A DNA stretch of 64,000 bases from Paenibacillus glucanolyticus NBRC 15330 (GTDB lineage: Bacteria > Bacillota > Bacilli > Paenibacillales > Paenibacillaceae), in the NCBI RefSeq assembly GCF_004000885.1, contig NZ_BIMC01000002.1, positions 424,743 to 488,742 of the forward strand. The letters are read 5' to 3'. Of the stretch, positions 19,201 through 26,879 are shown piece by piece (position 1 is the first letter of the stretch; each line of letters begins with the position of its first letter). Under the pieces are notes generated by a model, which ran no database searches, was not told the DNA's origin, and saw only the letters and a list, made by a program, of their open reading frames with translations. Position numbers and translations under genes: made by a program.

Positions 19201-19452
19201 CCCGTGCTCCCGGCTTGGTTGTTCGATGAGAACCATGAGGTGTCGTTTACTCTCCTCGGTTCCGTCAAGATTACGTATCGTAGTAAGCGCACCGCCAATA
19301 CGTACGGACAAGATGGGGTTCGTATCCAGCGTTTGACCCTGACGACAGTGGATGGAGATCAGGTTGAGGTAGATGGGCCGATTCTTTCAGGGGAATGGGC
19401 ACATGAGGTTCGTAACGGGAATGTCCAATCGATTCAAGCTGTTATGGGGTAA
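16228..19452 (+). CDS. GH94-family phosphorylase (oligoglucan phosphorylase type)
   Basis: 1074-residue cytoplasmic enzyme of the cellobiose phosphorylase superfamily (GH94, COG3459). Phosphorolysis of a beta-glucoside would yield a sugar 1-phosphate. The N-terminal domain has MWTFYVNRGQGICSFGIRDK, typical of the long subgroup. The (alpha/alpha)6 domain has GFWSDHWTYNMDL and GWNDAMNGLPG, where D656 is the likely general acid. Length and N-terminal motif resemble 1,2-beta-oligoglucan phosphorylase (Listeria type) more than cellobiose phosphorylase (~800 residues), but the substrate is inferred. No signal peptide. Controlled by the adjacent LacI operator; a strong terminator follows. Confidence 0.85.
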   Translation: MANYRFEKDTFVIEQYDQAKTFSSFLPGIAGLKGIPMWTFYVNRGQGICSFGIRDKNSPIMEFSPANIAYKNVSATGFRTFIKLAGTPSVYEPFQSFQPDPQAQRTMFIRQNELVIEEDHAGNGLRTSVSYFQLPGEDFAALVREVKITNAGTRNVSFELLDGLPEILPYGVANSGYKEIGNLLRSWMEVENLDQGIPFYKVRSSTHDEAEVSEVTNGHFYLSFDQHGKLIKPLVDFELIFGGNTSLIYPDRFATASIESLAQTIPYAVNKVPCGFSGLPAELGPGESITVYTLVGHVNDITRINKRSNDLSSPAYILSKRMEAAALTRELTDDVATNTGLPIFDEYSRQSYLDNFLRGGYPFIFDNGKEGAVVHLYSRKHGDLERDYNFFSLAPEYYSQGNGNFRDMNQNRRNDVFFNPKVGTFNIRMFFSLIQADGYNPLSVEGTKFRVTEGMEEQLEKLLRASVSGDEDYDKLKAVCGGDYTPGNIINAIADQGIELSIGEEPFLSKLLTISDQHFAASFGEGFWSDHWTYNMDLVDAYLNIYPDRCEELLFGEKTYSFFDSPVYVLPRHEKVVISRGKVRQYGALLEDEEKLMKLGRKRNAAEWLRVDGGKGSIYRTNLFVKMISLSLSKMATLDPYGMGVEMEANKPGWNDAMNGLPGLFGSGMSETMELKRMAAFIVDTAEQFSRHTIQVPEEIASYLEGVFAAVQQYHSGALDSFRYWDQVAGLRETYRASVRFGITGREVELPVKDVKIIYAAFLGKINEGIERAEQMGGGIVPTYFRFEVEQFEEIRDAEGNPVITGYGLPAAKVLGFKPCALPHFLEAPARGMKLAGEEQARAMYERIKASELYDPELGMYKTSVSLEEESDEIGRIRAFTAGWLERESVFLHMTYKYLLSLLKAGLYDEFFSEIRLSLIPFLDPAVYGRSTLENSSFIASSVNPDPHVHGRGFVARLSGSTAEFLSMWITMMAGKQVFRYEDHQLQLHLNPVLPAWLFDENHEVSFTLLGSVKITYRSKRTANTYGQDGVRIQRLTLTTVDGDQVEVDGPILSGEWAHEVRNGNVQSIQAVMG

Positions 19453-19467
19453 AATAGTATCCCCAAA

Positions 19468-19509
19468 CCAATAGACCGCCAGGCAGCAGAACGGCGGTCT
19501 ATTGGTTTT
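19468..19509. terminator. Terminator between GH94 gene and small membrane protein
   Basis: Thirteen-base stem CCAATAGACCGCC/GGCGGTCTATTGG followed by TTTT; likely serves the GH94 gene and perhaps the convergent small gene. Confidence 0.85.
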
Positions 19510-19522
19510 CCTGAAGCTGCCT

Positions 19523-19696
19523 TTATTCCTCGGGCGGCTTTTTATGTTTGGTTGTTAAGATGGAGCTAAACGAAATGCCTATGGCAACACCAATCGCTAT
19601 CCCGATGGCGATGTTATTCATGGCGACGCCAATCGCAATGCCGACGCCAATTCCTATACTTATGCCTAATGCCGTATTGTTCTTTTTCTTTTCCAT
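19523..19696 (-). CDS. Small glycine-zipper membrane protein (57 residues)
   Basis: Starts at the ATG at 19696, where GGAGGTGA lies seven bases upstream; the frame extends to 19795 without a site. MEKKKNN head, then about 38 residues built from IGIGVG / IGIAIGV repeats, then a basic-proline tail ending KHKKPPEE. The regular small-x3-small pattern suggests a tightly packed, self-associating membrane helix or hairpin. No family recognised. Confidence 0.65.
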   Translation of the reverse strand: MEKKKNNTALGISIGIGVGIAIGVAMNNIAIGIAIGVAIGISFSSILTTKHKKPPEE

Positions 19697-19913
19697 ATTG
19701 CTGTCACCTCCGCCTTCATGATGCTGCTCTACCGTTACTTCGCCGGGTCTCCAATCATCCTTGTCCTTGTGTTGGAGGATGTTGATCACAGCCATAGAAA
19801 TACGGCTGCTTCGTATTCTTTCACTTGCAAGTCCTCTTGCTGCAACCCATAATAGGTATATCGATTTGCATACATAAATGAAACATCATCTTAGAGGGTT
19901 AGGAGGGGGCTGC

Positions 19914-20537
19914 ATGCAGTGGATTGCAATGCTGACGATGCTGATTGATCATGTGGGGCTCGTGTTTTTTCCAGGCCAGGAGATTTGGAGAATTATCGGC
20001 CGCATTGCTTTTCCGATTTATGTATACGCTCTGGTTCAAGGACATCATTATACTTCTTCCAGGCCCAAGTATATCATGCGGCTGGCTATCATTGCAGCGA
20101 TTTCCCAAATTCCGTATCAGCTTGCTCTGGATCCCGGGGGACTGAATGTGGTCGTAACGCTGGTTGCCGGAGCATTGGTGCTGTATGTGCTGGAACGCTC
20201 GGAGTCTTTGTTCCTATCAACGATGCTGGTCGTTGCCGCCTGCGCCCTGATGAGTGAATTTCCATTTGATTACGGGGCTTACGGTTTGCTGCTGATCTTG
20301 ATTTTCCGTTATGCGCAAGCCAGCTGGCTTGTTTTTCTTCATATTTTATTGAACGTGATGTTCTGGTTTCTTAATAACTGGGAACTTCAGATGTGGAGTG
20401 TGATTCCGACGGCGATGATAGCTTATGGTCCGCATCTATGGAAAAAACTTGAGTCCATCCGGGTAAGCCAGTGGGTATGGCGTTCGTTTTATCCTCTGCA
20501 TTTACTTGCGATTGCATTATTAAGGGTATTTATATAG
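19914..20537 (+). CDS. TraX-family membrane protein
   Basis: 207 residues with seven to eight hydrophobic segments. MQWIAMLTMLIDHVG at the N-terminus and RIAFPIYVYALVQGHHYT are the TraX signature. TraX was named for F-pilin N-acetylation and is acyltransferase-like, but chromosomal copies in Firmicutes have no assigned job. ATG 19914 is preceded by TAGGAGGGGG; the frame extends upstream to 19878 without a site. Followed closely by an unknown single-pass protein. Confidence 0.85.
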   Translation: MQWIAMLTMLIDHVGLVFFPGQEIWRIIGRIAFPIYVYALVQGHHYTSSRPKYIMRLAIIAAISQIPYQLALDPGGLNVVVTLVAGALVLYVLERSESLFLSTMLVVAACALMSEFPFDYGAYGLLLILIFRYAQASWLVFLHILLNVMFWFLNNWELQMWSVIPTAMIAYGPHLWKKLESIRVSQWVWRSFYPLHLLAIALLRVFI

Positions 20538-20593
20538 AGAGGTCCTGATTAGGTCATACCTAATGGATGGATCCTTTACAAGGAGAGACACAC

Positions 20594-21025
20594 ATGTTGA
20601 ATATAGCAATTGCTGCATGCGTCCTTTTGTTTGCTGCAGCGGGTTACATTGCGTTCATGAATTCCAGAATAATTGCGGATAAAAAACGGGAAGCATACAT
20701 TCCTCCGCCCCCTTCGGAATATACCGTTTATATGACACCTCAATTCTCTGAGGAGGACAAAAGATCTCTTGTTCCCATCGGCGTGATGGAATTCCGTGAT
20801 TCGCAAGAGATGATGAAGGTTTATCTCTGCCGGGTTAAAAATGAGAAGGATGACTTGCAGCTGGAGCAGGCCGGTAACGTATTTCTTCATCACCTGACCA
20901 AGGCCAGAGATACCGGCGCACTCATGTTTTACCGTACAGTGGAGGAAGCGCTGCAGGGACCGGAGGAGAAAAGCTTGACGGACCGAATCTCTGCGGTCGC
21001 GAAAAAAAAGGCGAGAACAGAATAG
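20594..21025 (+). CDS. Hypothetical single-pass membrane protein
   Basis: 143 residues, not recognised. One N-terminal membrane helix (about 3-22, IAIAACVLLFAAAGYIAFM), then a soluble acidic domain with a short proline run (IPPPPSEYTVYMTP) and a basic tail. ATG 20594 follows AAGGAGAGACACAC. 56 bases after the TraX gene and 69 before the macro-domain gene, possibly one transcript. Confidence 0.65.
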   Translation: MLNIAIAACVLLFAAAGYIAFMNSRIIADKKREAYIPPPPSEYTVYMTPQFSEEDKRSLVPIGVMEFRDSQEMMKVYLCRVKNEKDDLQLEQAGNVFLHHLTKARDTGALMFYRTVEEALQGPEEKSLTDRISAVAKKKARTE

Positions 21026-21094
21026 GCTTTCCGGGTCAATCCACCTACTTGCGGGGTAATAAAGAATTAAAAGACCGAAAGGAGATTTTCCGAA

Positions 21095-21670
21095 ATGAAA
21101 ACATTTAAAATCGGAAGGACATCGGTCTCCGTCTTTATAGGCGATATTACGACATGGACGGGCGACATTATCGTCAACGCTGCCAATTCGGGACTGCTGG
21201 GCGGAAAAGGTGTGGATGGCGCAATTCATAGCGCCGGAGGACCGGAGATTATGGAGCAGTGTATGGAAATTCGCAAGCAGCAAGGCGGATGCCCGCCAGG
21301 CAACGCTGTTATTACAGGAGCGGGCAATTTGCCTGCCCAGCACATCATTCACACCGTTGGCCCGATATGGGAGGGTGGTGGACGGCGTGAGGAGCATACT
21401 CTGGCCGAATGCTACCGCAATAGCTTACTGCTTGCAATAGAGGTCGGTGCGAGAAGCATTGCCTTTCCTAATATAAGCACAGGTATCTATGGGTACCCTA
21501 AAGCTCCTGCTTGTGATGTTGCGTTAAAGGCGGTTACCAAACTGCTGGAGGAGGATCCTCCGGATAACCGTCTGGAGCGGATAGACTTCATTTGTTTTTC
21601 TCCCGAGAATGAAGAGCTCTATGCTCATTGGCTCGAGCAATTCATCCAGGAGAAGGAGGCGCAAATATAA
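21095..21670 (+). CDS. Macro-domain protein (ADP-ribose deacylase/hydrolase type)
   Basis: 191-residue single macro domain. GDITTWTGDIIVNAANSGLLGGKGVDGAIHSAGG near residues 15-48 contains the ADP-ribose loop (VNAANS, GGKGVDGAI), and FPNISTGIYGYP near 128 is the second ligand loop. This matches the MacroD/YmdB group, which removes O-acetyl from O-acetyl-ADP-ribose or ADP-ribose from proteins. Good AAAGGAGA site before ATG 21095. Confidence 0.93.
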   Translation: MKTFKIGRTSVSVFIGDITTWTGDIIVNAANSGLLGGKGVDGAIHSAGGPEIMEQCMEIRKQQGGCPPGNAVITGAGNLPAQHIIHTVGPIWEGGGRREEHTLAECYRNSLLLAIEVGARSIAFPNISTGIYGYPKAPACDVALKAVTKLLEEDPPDNRLERIDFICFSPENEELYAHWLEQFIQEKEAQI

Positions 21671-21673
21671 AAA

Positions 21674-21698
21674 GCAGGGGCGCAAATTGCGCCCCTGC
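21674..21698. terminator. Hairpin after the macro-domain gene
   Basis: Twelve-base stem GCAGGGGCGCAA/TTGCGCCCCTGC. The T-run is broken (CGTTTGTTTG), so termination may be partial. It lies between convergent genes. Confidence 0.65.
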
Positions 21699-21715
21699 CG
21701 TTTGTTTGGATGTCC

Positions 21716-21913
21716 TTACATATGATAAGAGCCGTTTGGCTCAAACAATACCCATTCCAGCATGGTGATCATATCGTCAAGACGAGTTTCCTGATGGAGA
21801 AGGGAACTGCGCTGAGGACTGTTCTCTTCAAGAGACGTTAGTCGGGTCTGCAGCATTTTCTTTTGCATTGTAAGTTCATTGATCTTGGATTTGATTTGAT
21901 TTTCTGTTCGCAT
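21716..21913 (-). CDS. Small coiled-coil protein (65 residues)
   Basis: MRTENQIKSKINELTMQKKM... reads as one heptad-rich helix over about 50 residues followed by a short aromatic tail. ATG 21913 is preceded by GAAAGGA at nine bases; the frame extends to 21958 without a site. No family recognised. Could be a cytosolic oligomeric adaptor. Confidence 0.6.
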   Translation of the reverse strand: MRTENQIKSKINELTMQKKMLQTRLTSLEENSPQRSSLLHQETRLDDMITMLEWVLFEPNGSYHM

Positions 21914-22003
21914 GGTATAAATCCTTTCGTTTGGTATGAAATCCACCACTTTACCCAATATTATAGCATTTGATGCTGCTTATGACGAAGGAGCGGGGCC
22001 GAT

Positions 22004-22720
22004 ATGACAAATGAAAAGAATATGAAGAAAATCGCGGCAGAGCATGCCGCGAAGTATGTGCAGGATGGAATGAAGATAGGCCTCGGTACAGGGTCTACTG
22101 CTTATTACGCCATTTTAAAAATTGGAGAGATGGTCAGAGGCGGACTTAACATTCAGGCAGTGGCTACCTCTGAAGCATCCGAGAGGCTTGCTGTTGAACA
22201 GGGGATATCCCTGACACCCATACAACATATGGATCGTCTGGATTTGACCATTGACGGAGCGGATGAGCTGGATGATCGTCTGCGGTTAATTAAGGGCGGA
22301 GGCGGAGCGCTTCTTCGGGAGAAGATTACCGCCTATCAAAGTGACCGGCTCGTGATTGTGGCCGATGAGGCCAAGCAAGTAACTCAGCTAGGAGCTTTTC
22401 CACTGCCGGTTGAAATTGTACCGTTTGCTTATGAGTGGACGGTTCAGTCACTTGCCCGGCTTGGGTGTTCGGTGCAGATACGCCGCAGCCTGTCCGAAGG
22501 GTTTTATGTCACGGATAATGGGAACTATATTGCGGATTGCAAATTCCAGCTCATTACCCACCCCGAGGAATTGAGTACGCGCCTTGGCTCCATTCCGGGC
22601 GTAGTAGAACACGGACTGTTTATCGGTATGGCGGATCAAGCAATTATTGGCTGTAAGGATGGAACCGTTCGGATATTGCATTCCGGCAGCTCTGAGGCGA
22701 AGAATATATTTGACAGTTGA
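22004..22720 (+). CDS. rpiA: Ribose-5-phosphate isomerase A
   Basis: 238 residues; interconverts ribose 5-phosphate and ribulose 5-phosphate in the pentose phosphate pathway. Family motifs: GLGTGSTAYYAI (residues 26-37), TIDGADELDDRLRLIKGGGGALLREK (about 84-109, holding the catalytic Asp/Glu and Lys). Starts at ATG 22004 after GGAGCGGGG. Stands alone before a MarR gene. Confidence 0.95.
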   Translation: MTNEKNMKKIAAEHAAKYVQDGMKIGLGTGSTAYYAILKIGEMVRGGLNIQAVATSEASERLAVEQGISLTPIQHMDRLDLTIDGADELDDRLRLIKGGGGALLREKITAYQSDRLVIVADEAKQVTQLGAFPLPVEIVPFAYEWTVQSLARLGCSVQIRRSLSEGFYVTDNGNYIADCKFQLITHPEELSTRLGSIPGVVEHGLFIGMADQAIIGCKDGTVRILHSGSSEAKNIFDS

Positions 22721-22769
22721 TCCGGCGTTCATTAACCTTAATTACATGATATCTTTCGGAGGGTGAAGT

Positions 22770-23219
22770 ATGTCGGATATTCAAGAACAAGAGGACTACC
22801 CATTATATTTGCTGGTGGTGCTGGCTAGAGCTTATAACGCAGTCATGACGCATTCGAATCGGAGCATCAACAGTCACGGACTGAATTCCACGGAATTTGG
22901 TGTGCTGGATGTGTTATACCACAAGGGGCCGCAGCCGCTGCAGAAAATCGGTGAGAAGGTACTGATCTCCAGCGGTAACATTACATACGTGGTGGACAAG
23001 CTCCAGAAGAAAAACCTGCTCGTCCGCCGGGCTTCCGCTGAGGATCGCCGCGTTATTTACGCTGAGTTAACCGCGGAGGGGGAAGAATTCTTTGAAGCCA
23101 TCTTCCCGGTTCATCAGGAGCTGATGGTGAAGGTGCTCAGTGGTTTGTCGGAGGACGAGAGAGCGAAGGCCGCCGTTTTGCTGCGGAAGCTGGGTATCAG
23201 TGCTGAGAAGATGTTATAG
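22770..23219 (+). CDS. MarR-family transcriptional regulator
   Basis: 149 residues, winged helix. Recognition region KIGEKVLISSGNITYVVDKLQ, wing ASAEDRRVIYAELTAEGEEFF. Resembles MhqR/YkoM-type repressors of quinone and electrophile responses, though this cannot be decided by eye. ATG follows TTTCGGAGGGTGA. The GNAT gene begins 28 bases downstream and may be co-transcribed. Confidence 0.9.
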   Translation: MSDIQEQEDYPLYLLVVLARAYNAVMTHSNRSINSHGLNSTEFGVLDVLYHKGPQPLQKIGEKVLISSGNITYVVDKLQKKNLLVRRASAEDRRVIYAELTAEGEEFFEAIFPVHQELMVKVLSGLSEDERAKAAVLLRKLGISAEKML

Positions 23220-23247
23220 TCCTAGTTAAAACAGATTGGAGATTAGT

Positions 23248-23679
23248 ATGCTTAAAGATATAACTACGCAGGCTTTGCAGCAAGAAGTGAAGGAATTGCT
23301 GGAATACTCGGTCTTTCCGGATCCAGAGGCGGTGGAACGCGCGGCCTCATCCTATCAGACCGGTGAAAGCCGGCTATTCGGATATGAAGAAGACGGACTT
23401 CTGGTGGGAGTCATCGGTTTTGACGTTGAGCAGGACGAGCTTACGATAAGACATATCGCGGTTCTTCCCGAGAATCGGGGTAAGGGGTACGGACGGGGCA
23501 TGATTCTGGAGCTGCTGCTTGAGCTTCTGCCCAAACCGGATCGTGTCATTGCGGAGACGGACGAAGAGACCGTGGACTTTTATCGCAATATCGGATTTGA
23601 GGTTTACAGCCAAGGGGAGAAATATCCGGGTGTAGAGAGATTCCGTTGCATTTATGAGGTCGAGGAATCAGAAGAATAA
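23248..23679 (+). CDS. GNAT-family N-acetyltransferase
   Basis: 143 residues. Acetyl-CoA loop VLPENRGKGYGRGMI near 75-89 (the R/Q-x-x-G-x-G/A motif) and the C-terminal YRNIGFEVYSQGEKYPG. Acceptor unknown. I start at ATG 23248 after TTGGAG; the frame opens at a TTG four codons upstream inside that site. Confidence 0.88.
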   Translation: MLKDITTQALQQEVKELLEYSVFPDPEAVERAASSYQTGESRLFGYEEDGLLVGVIGFDVEQDELTIRHIAVLPENRGKGYGRGMILELLLELLPKPDRVIAETDEETVDFYRNIGFEVYSQGEKYPGVERFRCIYEVEESEE

Positions 23680-23808
23680 GCTGTTATTGACATAGAAAGC
23701 ATGTTCATCGTTGTGAAATGGAATTAAAATTGCCATTCGAGACAATATACCGTTTCCCGTTTAAGACATGATTCATATAATGTCGTAACGAGCGGGCAGG
23801 GGGTGAAC

Positions 23809-24444
23809 ATGTTGGTGTACCATTATACCGCTGTCGGCGATTCCTTGACCTTCGGGTTTGGGGCCATGCCAGGCAGCGGTTTTGTTCCGTTATACCGCCG
23901 GATGGCGGAGGAGAAGCTTCGCCAGTTCGTAGCCCACGAAAATCTGGGAGTCAACGGATTAACCTCGGATGAGTTATACGATCGGGTGGTTCAGTCTCCG
24001 GCTTATCGTTATCATCTGCAGCAGGCCCAGATTATAACGATATCCATCGGGGGCAATGATCTGATACGTGCCGTGAAGTCCACCGGGGGGCGTCCGAGCC
24101 GGGAAGTGCTGGATGCTGCATTGTATCGCTGTCAGAATCATGTAGCAAACATCGTCGGACATATCCGGAAAATAAAGTCACCTGTTAGCAAGCCGTATTA
24201 TATTCGTGCTATCGGTTTGTATAATCCTTATCCGGTCTGGACAGAAGCTACGGAATACGTAGTTCGGTTCAATCGGCATTTGTTGGGGTTAAGTGATGGC
24301 TATTTTCGTATTGCTGATGTGTACTCGCAATTCTCAGGCAGAGAGAAGGAACTGCTGTCGGTGGATGGCATTCATCCAAACAGCCGAGGGTACCGAGTCA
24401 TTGCAGAACAGCTAAACCGGCTTGGGTACAAGCCTCTGGGTTGA
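23809..24444 (+). CDS. SGNH/GDSL esterase-lipase, LipC-like
   Basis: 211 residues, single SGNH hydrolase domain. Block I GDSLTFGFG with nucleophile S12, block II Gly/Asn region NLGVNGLTSDEL, block III GGNDL near 82, and the catalytic pair D186/H189 in VDGIHPNSRGY. Size and short N-terminus resemble Bacillus LipC, a spore-coat lipase needed in germination; that role is inferred. No signal peptide. ATG 23809 has GGGGGTG upstream. Confidence 0.88.
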   Translation: MLVYHYTAVGDSLTFGFGAMPGSGFVPLYRRMAEEKLRQFVAHENLGVNGLTSDELYDRVVQSPAYRYHLQQAQIITISIGGNDLIRAVKSTGGRPSREVLDAALYRCQNHVANIVGHIRKIKSPVSKPYYIRAIGLYNPYPVWTEATEYVVRFNRHLLGLSDGYFRIADVYSQFSGREKELLSVDGIHPNSRGYRVIAEQLNRLGYKPLG

Positions 24445-24463
24445 CAAAATGTTTCATCAGACA

Positions 24464-24508
24464 AAAAGGGCGTCCATTGGTCATTTGACCAGTGAGGACG
24501 CCTTTGTT
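24464..24508. terminator. Bidirectional terminator between esterase and TPR genes
   Basis: Stem GGCGTCC/GGACGCC with an inner GGTC/GACC stem. A-run on the left and T-rich on the right suit both convergent genes. Confidence 0.85.
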
Positions 24509-24525
24509 GTACGTTCCTGTATGTT

Positions 24526-25197
24526 TTACAATAATTTCCGAAAAAAACTCCGTACAGCCCATTTGCGTTCTTGCCGTTTTTTGTATTTAGGCAGTGATCG
24601 ATAAACGTCCAGCGATTCCTGATAAGATTTCTTGGCATCCTCGGTCCTTCCGAGCGATTGATACATATAACCAAGTAAATAGTAGGCCTCGCTTGAGGAG
24701 GAGTGAATGGAGTGGAACTGCTCCAAATATTGCAGTGATTTCTCGCGGTCAGTATCTCGGAACGTATCAGCGAGGCGCAGATAAGGCCGGCCATATTTGA
24801 CCCTTGGGTTGATCTCCAGTGCATGAAGAATATCAGCCTCGCCTTGAGCGATGCTGCCGGTATGTAAGCGAGCGCTGCCCAGATCGTCCCAGAACTCGGC
24901 GGAATCCTCCGAGCTTGATTGAATGGATTCGAGAAGCTGCAATGCTTCCCCATGCTTGCGCCGCTCCAGAAGCAACCTGGCAAGCTCATGCCGGGATGAG
25001 ACATCGCTTGGGCTGACTGCAATCTGTCTGAGCAGCTTGGAGATATTTCTTGCACGTTTGATCGGCTTCGTAAAGCTTGGGAATATACCGACAAAACGGC
25101 GATCCAGCACATAGACAATGAGAAGCAGAACCAGGATGGCTGTAAACGGATTGCCGAAAATGTAAAACAGAAATCCAAACAGTATTAATTTAATCAA
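24526..25197 (-). CDS. Membrane-anchored TPR protein
   Basis: 223 residues. N-terminal membrane helix (IKLILFGFLFYIFGNPFTAI), then about 160 residues of tetratricopeptide-like helical pairs (SRHELARLLLERRKHGEALQ; DDLGSARLHTGSIAQGEADI; EAYYLLGYMYQSLGRTEDAK) and a very basic tail. TPRs mediate protein contacts. The TTG at 25197 has GAGGGATC upstream; the open frame reaches 25248 without a site. Confidence 0.8.
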   Translation of the reverse strand: MIKLILFGFLFYIFGNPFTAILVLLLIVYVLDRRFVGIFPSFTKPIKRARNISKLLRQIAVSPSDVSSRHELARLLLERRKHGEALQLLESIQSSSEDSAEFWDDLGSARLHTGSIAQGEADILHALEINPRVKYGRPYLRLADTFRDTDREKSLQYLEQFHSIHSSSSEAYYLLGYMYQSLGRTEDAKKSYQESLDVYRSLPKYKKRQERKWAVRSFFRKLL

Positions 25198-25374
25198 ACA
25201 GATCCCTCGATTTCTATAGAATGTATAGCACAAATTATACCATATCATGAATTTTTTTAGGATGAAATGTCTTCGGTTCTATAGACCTTGATGGCATGCG
25301 CATGTCGGAATAGGTCATAGGTATTGAAAGACGGTCGAAGATAACCGATATAGTGTAGTAAAGAGGTGATAATC

Positions 25375-25629
25375 ATGGCGAAAAAGGGACAGATATTCCA
25401 TCATTACAGTTTCGAAACGAAGAAGAAGGCAGTCGCCATGCGGCTGGAAGGAATGACTAAGAAAGAAGTAGCATCCGCCTTGCAAATATCAGATATCGGA
25501 CGGCTGAAAGTATGGATGCGTAAATACCGTGAATTTGGCGAGGAAGGTTTGGTCGATCGTCGCAGACGAAATTCAACTCCAGACCATGACAATGAGCGGG
25601 ATGAACAAGAGCAGCTTGCACAGGTTTAA
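25375..25629 (+). CDS. Orphan transposase-type helix-turn-helix protein
   Basis: 84 residues. HHYSFETKKKAVAMRLEGMTKKEVASAL... KVWMRKYREFGEEGLVDRRRR is the N-terminal helix-turn-helix of IS3/IS630-type transposases (OrfA-like) but ends there with an acidic tail. No catalytic partner, inverted repeats or target duplications are visible nearby, and it has a good AGAGGTGAT site and its own terminator. It is probably a domesticated or stand-alone DNA-binding protein. Confidence 0.75.
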   Translation: MAKKGQIFHHYSFETKKKAVAMRLEGMTKKEVASALQISDIGRLKVWMRKYREFGEEGLVDRRRRNSTPDHDNERDEQEQLAQV

Positions 25630-25647
25630 GAAGTTAACAGTTACATG

Positions 25648-25687
25648 AAGGCGTGATGAACGACGGATCGTTTCATTACGCCTTTTT
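25648..25687 (+). terminator. Terminator of the HTH gene
   Basis: Stem AAGGCGTGATGA.../TCATTACGCCTT with one mismatch, then TTTTT. Confidence 0.85.
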
Positions 25688-25841
25688 GATATGGGATCAA
25701 GGAGAAGGAATGGTGTTCAACAAACCCCTCTCCAGACACATCTGGGCCAAATCACTATTCTTATTTCGAACAGGCGACAGCCTAGTCCACTTATAAGCCA
25801 CTGACATAACATGTGGTATGTTCAAAAAAGGAGGGATTCAT

Positions 25842-25949
25842 GTGAGCGGAGTAGTAGAAGGTTATGGCGGTTATGGATATGGTTCTTCTGTTGGTGCTAT
25901 TTTGGTGTTATTCATCTTGTTGGTGATCATTACTCGCGCATTTATCTAA
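25842..25949 (+). CDS. YjcZ-family sporulation micro-protein (35 residues)
   Basis: GTG start six bases after AAAGGAGGG. Gly/Tyr-rich head (VEGYGGYGYGSS) followed by one membrane helix (VGAILVLFILLVIITRAFI) to the stop. This is the pattern of the YjcZ/YczM-type small sporulation-associated proteins common in Bacillales. Role unknown, likely membrane or spore-associated. A terminator follows. Confidence 0.8.
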   Translation: MSGVVEGYGGYGYGSSVGAILVLFILLVIITRAFI

Positions 25950-26025
25950 TCCATCTTTTGAATGAACAATTCAAATGAATCAATAGGTGAATACCAATCA
26001 GGCAGCATGAGCAGTCACAACGACA

Positions 26026-26074
26026 GACCGTTCCAAGGGAAGGACCGACCCCTTTGGACGGTCCTGTTTTTTTT
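26026..26074 (+). terminator. Terminator downstream of the YjcZ-type gene
   Basis: GACCGTTCCAAGGG pairs with CCCTTTGGACGGTC with minor mismatch; a run of eight Ts follows. Confidence 0.85.
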
Positions 26075-26174
26075 GGAGAGAACTGTCTGTGAAAAATAAA
26101 GTTATTCATCGCGGATTCAATATTAAATTGAGGATTTGTCGAAAATTGTCTGTTTATTATTAATGTTTGTCCTA

Positions 26175-26180
26175 TATAAT
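26175..26180 (+). promoter_or_regulatory. Possible -10 element of the agr-like locus
   Basis: TATAAT at 26175-26180 with only a weak TTTATT 16 bases upstream (26153-26158). Predicted start near 26187, which favours GTG 26211 as the first codon of the locus. Confidence 0.35.
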
Positions 26181-26210
26181 TTTAGTATATTACCGATAGG
26201 ACGGTGTCAC

Positions 26211-26879
26211 GTGGATATTGTATTATACATTGGTTTGGGGATTTTAGATGCATTGGCAATGCTGCTGCTGATCATGAAATTATTTAAACTTCCGATTTGG
26301 ACGTACCGCTACAAAATAGGTGGATTTGTTCTTTTTATTGCCGTTTTCTCTTACATAATAAGGATTGTTTTGGAAGTCCCGCAAATCGATTTGCCCTTGC
26401 AGTATATTTTGTTCGCGTTGTTTTTACGGTTGGCCGTGAAAATAAAATTGCATCTGGCAGCGTTCATGTGCGGAGCGGGAATCACAGCCTATGCCGTGCT
26501 GCAAATGGTACTCTATTTTATTTTTCAATACACGGGTATTATGTCGGTCACAGTTGTACAGCAATCTATGGGCTGGCTGGTCTATTTGCTGCAAGCGACC
26601 TCCATTCTGTCCGCTTATTTAATCTCATATGGCCTATATCGTTTTAATCTCGGGTTTTCCTTCATCCCCAGCCCTCCTCATGATTTCTATTCCAAGGAGG
26701 ACTACCTCTCTGACCATAACTATGTTTTGGTGATCGGCAATGTGATTTCTGTTATTACGATTTGTTTGACGTTAGTGTTATTGTATCGTGCAAATCCACT
26801 TGGATTATTGGTGTTGGCCATTATGAATTATGCGATGCTCTATTACTTCTCTAAACGGAGGGAGGATCATGATTCTTGA
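26211..26879 (+). CDS. Polytopic membrane protein of agr-like locus (sensor without kinase?)
   Basis: 222 residues with six to seven membrane helices and a short basic cytoplasmic tail (YYFSKRREDHDS). It looks like the sensor half of an AgrC-type receptor, but the histidine kinase domain that normally follows is absent: the frame stops 11 bases into agrB. Start GTG 26211 has AGGACGGTG upstream and fits the -10 at 26175; a TTG at 26136 is an alternative adding 25 hydrophobic residues. Its position first in an operon with agrB and agrD suggests a role in receiving or moving the peptide signal. Function unproven. Confidence 0.6.
   Translation: MDIVLYIGLGILDALAMLLLIMKLFKLPIWTYRYKIGGFVLFIAVFSYIIRIVLEVPQIDLPLQYILFALFLRLAVKIKLHLAAFMCGAGITAYAVLQMVLYFIFQYTGIMSVTVVQQSMGWLVYLLQATSILSAYLISYGLYRFNLGFSFIPSPPHDFYSKEDYLSDHNYVLVIGNVISVITICLTLVLLYRANPLGLLVLAIMNYAMLYYFSKRREDHDS

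Noticed and set aside
23680..23808. Sigma-A promoter TTGACA near 23690 for the esterase
   Set aside because: No -10 at proper spacing; a TATAAT-like sequence further on has a poor -35, and a sporulation promoter could not be shown.
25375..25687. Insertion sequence
   Set aside because: Only the helix-turn-helix part is present; no catalytic frame, terminal inverted repeats or target duplication, and it has its own terminator.
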